Origin: Bradyrhizobium sp. PSBB068
Lineage (GTDB): Bacteria; Pseudomonadota; Alphaproteobacteria; Rhizobiales; Xanthobacteraceae
DNA: 64,000 nucleotides
Assembly (NCBI GenBank): GCA_016839165.1
Contig: CP069300.1
Span: 1,426,001-1,490,000 of the forward strand
Reading direction: 5' to 3'
Shown here: positions 61,680 through 64,000 of the stretch, piece after piece
Numbering within the stretch: position 1 is the first letter of the stretch
Layout: every line of letters starts with the position of its first letter
Notes under the pieces: model-generated
Told to the model about the DNA's origin: nothing
The model's database searches: none
The model's input: only the letters and a program-made list of their open reading frames with translations
Translations under genes and position numbers: made by a program

Positions 61680-62085
61680 GCGCAAAAATATTTCGGTTTA
61701 TCGTAACGGCAACTCAGTGTATGGTTCGCCCGTCTCACCCGATCGAGGGGCGCTTGCGCATCGTCAGGAGTGTTGCGGTGAGATGCGGTGGACGTCGAGG
61801 TCACGGGTGACGACGCGTGACCGAGGCGGACGGTGAAGTCGTGTGGTCCTGACGCCCTAACGGCAGGTGTCTCGTCGCAGGATGCTTGAGCGTCTTGCGA
61901 AGGCGGTGACAAGCAAGCCCAGTCTCGCCGGGGAGAGCACGAAGTAAGCCGTAACCCATCGCGCAGGGAAAGCCGGGTTGTTTCCGGTTACACCTGTGGT
62001 CCTACCCCCGAGCTTTCTATCCTATGCTCGGGGCCCATGGGTGCGATCGGCACCCGGCTTTCCCTGCGCCCTCTGCGAGAGAGGG
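61680..62085. repeat. Large structured intergenic element
   Basis: About 400 nt without a plausible gene. Its right half folds on perfect 18-bp arms, GCGCAGGGAAAGCCGGGT (61961-61978) and ACCCGGCTTTCCCTGCGC (62052-62069), with a 73-nt loop. From memory, very similar sequence (GATCGAGGGGCGCTT, GGGGAGAGCACG, then GTAACCCATCGCGCAGGGAA) recurs many times in Bradyrhizobium and relatives. It could be a mobile repeat or a non-coding RNA; I cannot name it. Confidence 0.55.
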
Positions 62086-62163
62086 CGGAACGAAGAGCAA
62101 AGCTCGGACAAACATGTCGCGAGAATGCGGATGTGTAACTCCCAGGCGCTGCAACACATTCAG

Positions 62164-62500
62164 TGTCGTCCCGGCGAAGGCCGGGACCCATAACCACAAA
62201 TGCAAATTGCTACGCAATGCTGGAACGACGAGTCCCTTCGACAACACCTGCCGCGGAGTATGGATCCCGGCCTTCGCAGGGACGCCGGCCGGAGAGAGCC
62301 GCGGCTGCGTCACCCATCTTCGCCTTCGCGGCGATAACACCGATCTTCGACATCTTGAATCGAGAACGATCTCATCGTCGTCCTGGCGAAAGCCATGACC
62401 CATTACCCCAATTGCACATTGTTGCGCGCGCAGTGGCCACTGTCCCGTTCATCACCGAATGCTGTGGTTATGGGTCCTGGCTTTCGCCAGGACGACGGCT
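62164..62500. repeat. REP-like palindromes
   Basis: TCCCGGC (62169-62175) and GCCGGGA (62180-62186) form a hairpin, with a reversed relative near 62265. GTCGTCCTGGCGAAAGCC (62377-62394) and GGCTTTCGCCAGGACGAC (62479-62496) are perfect 18-bp inverted arms. These are the usual GTCGTCC(C/T)GGCGAA-type repeats of alphaproteobacteria. No gene is visible in 61524-62583. Confidence 0.7.
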
Positions 62501-62583
62501 GTGATGAAATCGGGCCGTTCGTATGTATCTTGCATCCCGCGACGTCATCGTAACGGCCGCATCACTCCACATCGCGAGGCACC

Positions 62584-63336
62584 ATGACCAGCACCATCGA
62601 CACCCCGGACGGCGACTACCGCTTCATGCCCGGCGTCAGTCAGTATTCCTGCGGCATCGGCGCGCTGCCCGGCTTTACCATCGAGCGGGTCAGGTTTTCC
62701 GGGCCGGTGCCGCTGAGCGCCGGGTTCGAGCGGATTGCCGACATCATCAAGGCCGCAGGCCGTCCGCTGACGGCGTTCGGGGCCTGTGAACTGCGCTCGC
62801 CGGCGCCGTTCACCGAGGACGGGTTCAAGGCCTTCAACGAGATCTACATCGAGACGTTGATCGCCTGGGGCGTGATGCGGGACGGTGTCAATCCGGTGGC
62901 GCGGAGCAATGTCTGTCCGAAACTCGATCCGCCCGGCGAGCCGTCTTTCCATGCCTTCTGCTACACGGTGCCGGCCGCAAAGGACGCGCAGACGAGTTTT
63001 GTCGTGGCCGGCAGCGGCGAGTCTGTCGAGGGCAAGGCCAATTACCGCGATCATACCGTGGCGCCCGGCGACACCAGCCCCGCCGGCATCTCGGCCAAGG
63101 CGAAGTTCGTGCTCGGTGAGATGGAACGGCGGATGAGCGCGTTCGGTGGCTCCTGGCGGGACACCACCGCGGTGCAGCTCTACACCGTGCATGACGTCTA
63201 TCCCGTGCTCGAAATCGAGCTCGGCCGCCGTGGCGTGCTGCGCAACGGCTTGACCTGGCATTTCGACTGTCCGCCGGTGGTCGGGCTCGATTTCGAAATG
63301 GACTGCCGGCGTGTGCATCTCGAGCGTGTGGTGTGA
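62584..63336 (+). CDS. RidA/YjgF-like conserved protein (possibly CnbZ-type deaminase family)
   Basis: A 250-residue cytosolic protein. The C-terminal half (SWRDTTAVQLYTVHDVYPVL, then GLTWHFDCPPVVGLDFEMD) has the RidA/YjgF layout, and the N-terminal half (LTAFGACELRSPAPFTEDGF, then NEIYIETLIAWG) reads like a second, diverged copy. I recall similar proteins annotated as 2-amino(chloro)muconate deaminase CnbZ, but am not certain. It lies just upstream of a flavin amine oxidase, so hydrolysis of the imine products of that enzyme is plausible. Confidence 0.5.
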   Translation: MTSTIDTPDGDYRFMPGVSQYSCGIGALPGFTIERVRFSGPVPLSAGFERIADIIKAAGRPLTAFGACELRSPAPFTEDGFKAFNEIYIETLIAWGVMRDGVNPVARSNVCPKLDPPGEPSFHAFCYTVPAAKDAQTSFVVAGSGESVEGKANYRDHTVAPGDTSPAGISAKAKFVLGEMERRMSAFGGSWRDTTAVQLYTVHDVYPVLEIELGRRGVLRNGLTWHFDCPPVVGLDFEMDCRRVHLERVV

Positions 63337-63460
63337 TGGAGCGGTCGCGTGATGCATCAAAAGCGCGTGTGGGTGCGTGTGGAAGCGTGCGCCCTTTCTT
63401 GACATGGGTCGCGTCAACCGTTTCCCTTCGGCATCGGCGTCAGTGGCTGGGTGAACACGG

Positions 63461-64000
63461 GTGCAGAACGAATCTGTGATCAGGCGGCGGGATTTGCTGG
63501 CGCTGATCGGGACCATCGCCGGCAGTTCGGCGATGTATCACGCGATGACGAGCCTCGGCTTCGCATCCGAGTCTGCCTACAAGGGGCCGCTCAAGCTCGC
63601 GGGCGACGTCAAGGGCGCTTCGGTGCTGATCCTCGGCGCCGGGCTTGCCGGCATGACGGCGGCGCTGGAGCTGCGCAAGGCCGGCTACAAGGTCCAGATC
63701 CTCGAATTCAACAATCGCGCCGGCGGCCGCAACTGGTCGATCCGCGGCGGCGACAGCTTTACCGAGCTCGGCGGCCTCAAGCAGACCTGCCAGTTCGAGC
63801 AGGGGCTGTATCTCAATCCCGGCCCATGGCGGATTCCCTATCATCACCGCGCGCTCCTCGACTATTGCCGCCGGCTCAACGTGACGCTGGAACCCTTCAT
63901 CCAGCTCAACCACAACGCCTATATGCACGCGACGCGTGCATTCGGCGGCAAGCCGCAACGCTTTCGCAGCATCAAGGCCGATTTCCAGGGCGGGGTGGCG
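63461..64000 (+). CDS. Flavin-containing amine/L-amino-acid oxidase (5' part)
   Basis: The gene runs off the window; 180 codons are visible from a GTG at 63461. An in-frame stop at 63452 excludes an earlier start; GTG 63476 is also possible. A twin-arginine-like signal (IRRRDLLALIGTIAGSSA) is followed by the FAD motif VLILGAGLAGMTAALELRKA, with an acidic residue in ILEFNNRAGGRNWSIR, the amine-oxidase pattern. It probably oxidises an amino acid or amine to an imine plus H2O2, outside the cytoplasm if Tat-exported. Confidence 0.75.
   Translation, partial: MQNESVIRRRDLLALIGTIAGSSAMYHAMTSLGFASESAYKGPLKLAGDVKGASVLILGAGLAGMTAALELRKAGYKVQILEFNNRAGGRNWSIRGGDSFTELGGLKQTCQFEQGLYLNPGPWRIPYHHRALLDYCRRLNVTLEPFIQLNHNAYMHATRAFGGKPQRFRSIKADFQGGVA

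Noticed and set aside
61555..61912. Short frames on both strands inside the structured repeat
   Set aside because: They run through hairpin arms and repeat boundaries; such frames are often over-annotated in copies of this element.
1..64000. CRISPR arrays, phage genes, insertion sequences, toxin-antitoxin pairs, rRNA or tRNA genes
   Set aside because: No regular spacer-repeat series, transposase, integrase or RNA-gene signature was seen in a reading of the window.

Overview
The window is a GC-rich alphaproteobacterial chromosome segment, most likely from Bradyrhizobium or a close relative. This rests on protein style (RamB-like regulator beside a ~545-residue isocitrate lyase, aap and liv transporters, glgC-glgA), an Irr-type iron box candidate, and intergenic palindromes typical of that genus. 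No rRNA, tRNA, CRISPR array, insertion sequence or phage gene was seen.

Layout. 1-3.5 kb: end of a sugar-type ABC transporter (binding protein and ATPase) and a SerA-type dehydrogenase. 3.5-7.3 kb: RamB/ScfR-like regulator divergent from aceA, then a truncated DUF4269-like gene. 7.3-12.3 kb: iron-uptake operon (TonB receptor, ferric-binding protein, PepSY membrane protein) behind an Irr-box-like site. 12.7-27.9 kb: two convergent operons. The plus-strand one has Rieske dioxygenase alpha/beta, crotonase, SDR, esterase and acyl-CoA dehydrogenase. The minus-strand one has an FAD oxidoreductase, a complete Liv-type transporter, an acyl-CoA ligase and a flavodoxin-fold reductase. Nearly identical inverted repeats lie at both promoters, and a TetR gene sits beside one of them, so I read 12.7-27.9 kb as one regulon for uptake, CoA activation and oxidation of an aromatic acid.

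27.9-35.6 kb: a second CoA-dependent pathway. A thiolase-fold protein whose nucleophilic cysteine is serine, with its DUF35 partner, diverges from a TetR-led operon (acyl-CoA ligase, SDR, crotonase, nitronate monooxygenase-like protein, Tat-exported binding protein). The Ltp2/DUF35 precedent suggests retro-aldol side-chain cleavage. 35.6-37.3 kb: decayed genes (DUF417 fragment, frameshifted class C beta-lactamase homologue). 37.4-49.4 kb: glgC-glgA, a three-domain rhodanese, a serine hydrolase, a MocR regulator with DUF983, two MFS carriers and a DUF3829 protein.

49.6-64 kb: amino-acid/amide catabolism. An RpiR-type regulator sits between divergent units (aminotransferase, AapJ and an Asp/Glu-racemase-fold protein; AapQ-AapM) over a duplicated palindromic operator. 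A GntR/FCD regulator then leads tandem amidases. A Liv-type binding protein, about 1 kb of structured repeats, a RidA-like protein and the start of a flavin amine oxidase follow.

All functions are read from sequence motifs and recalled family knowledge; no database search was run.
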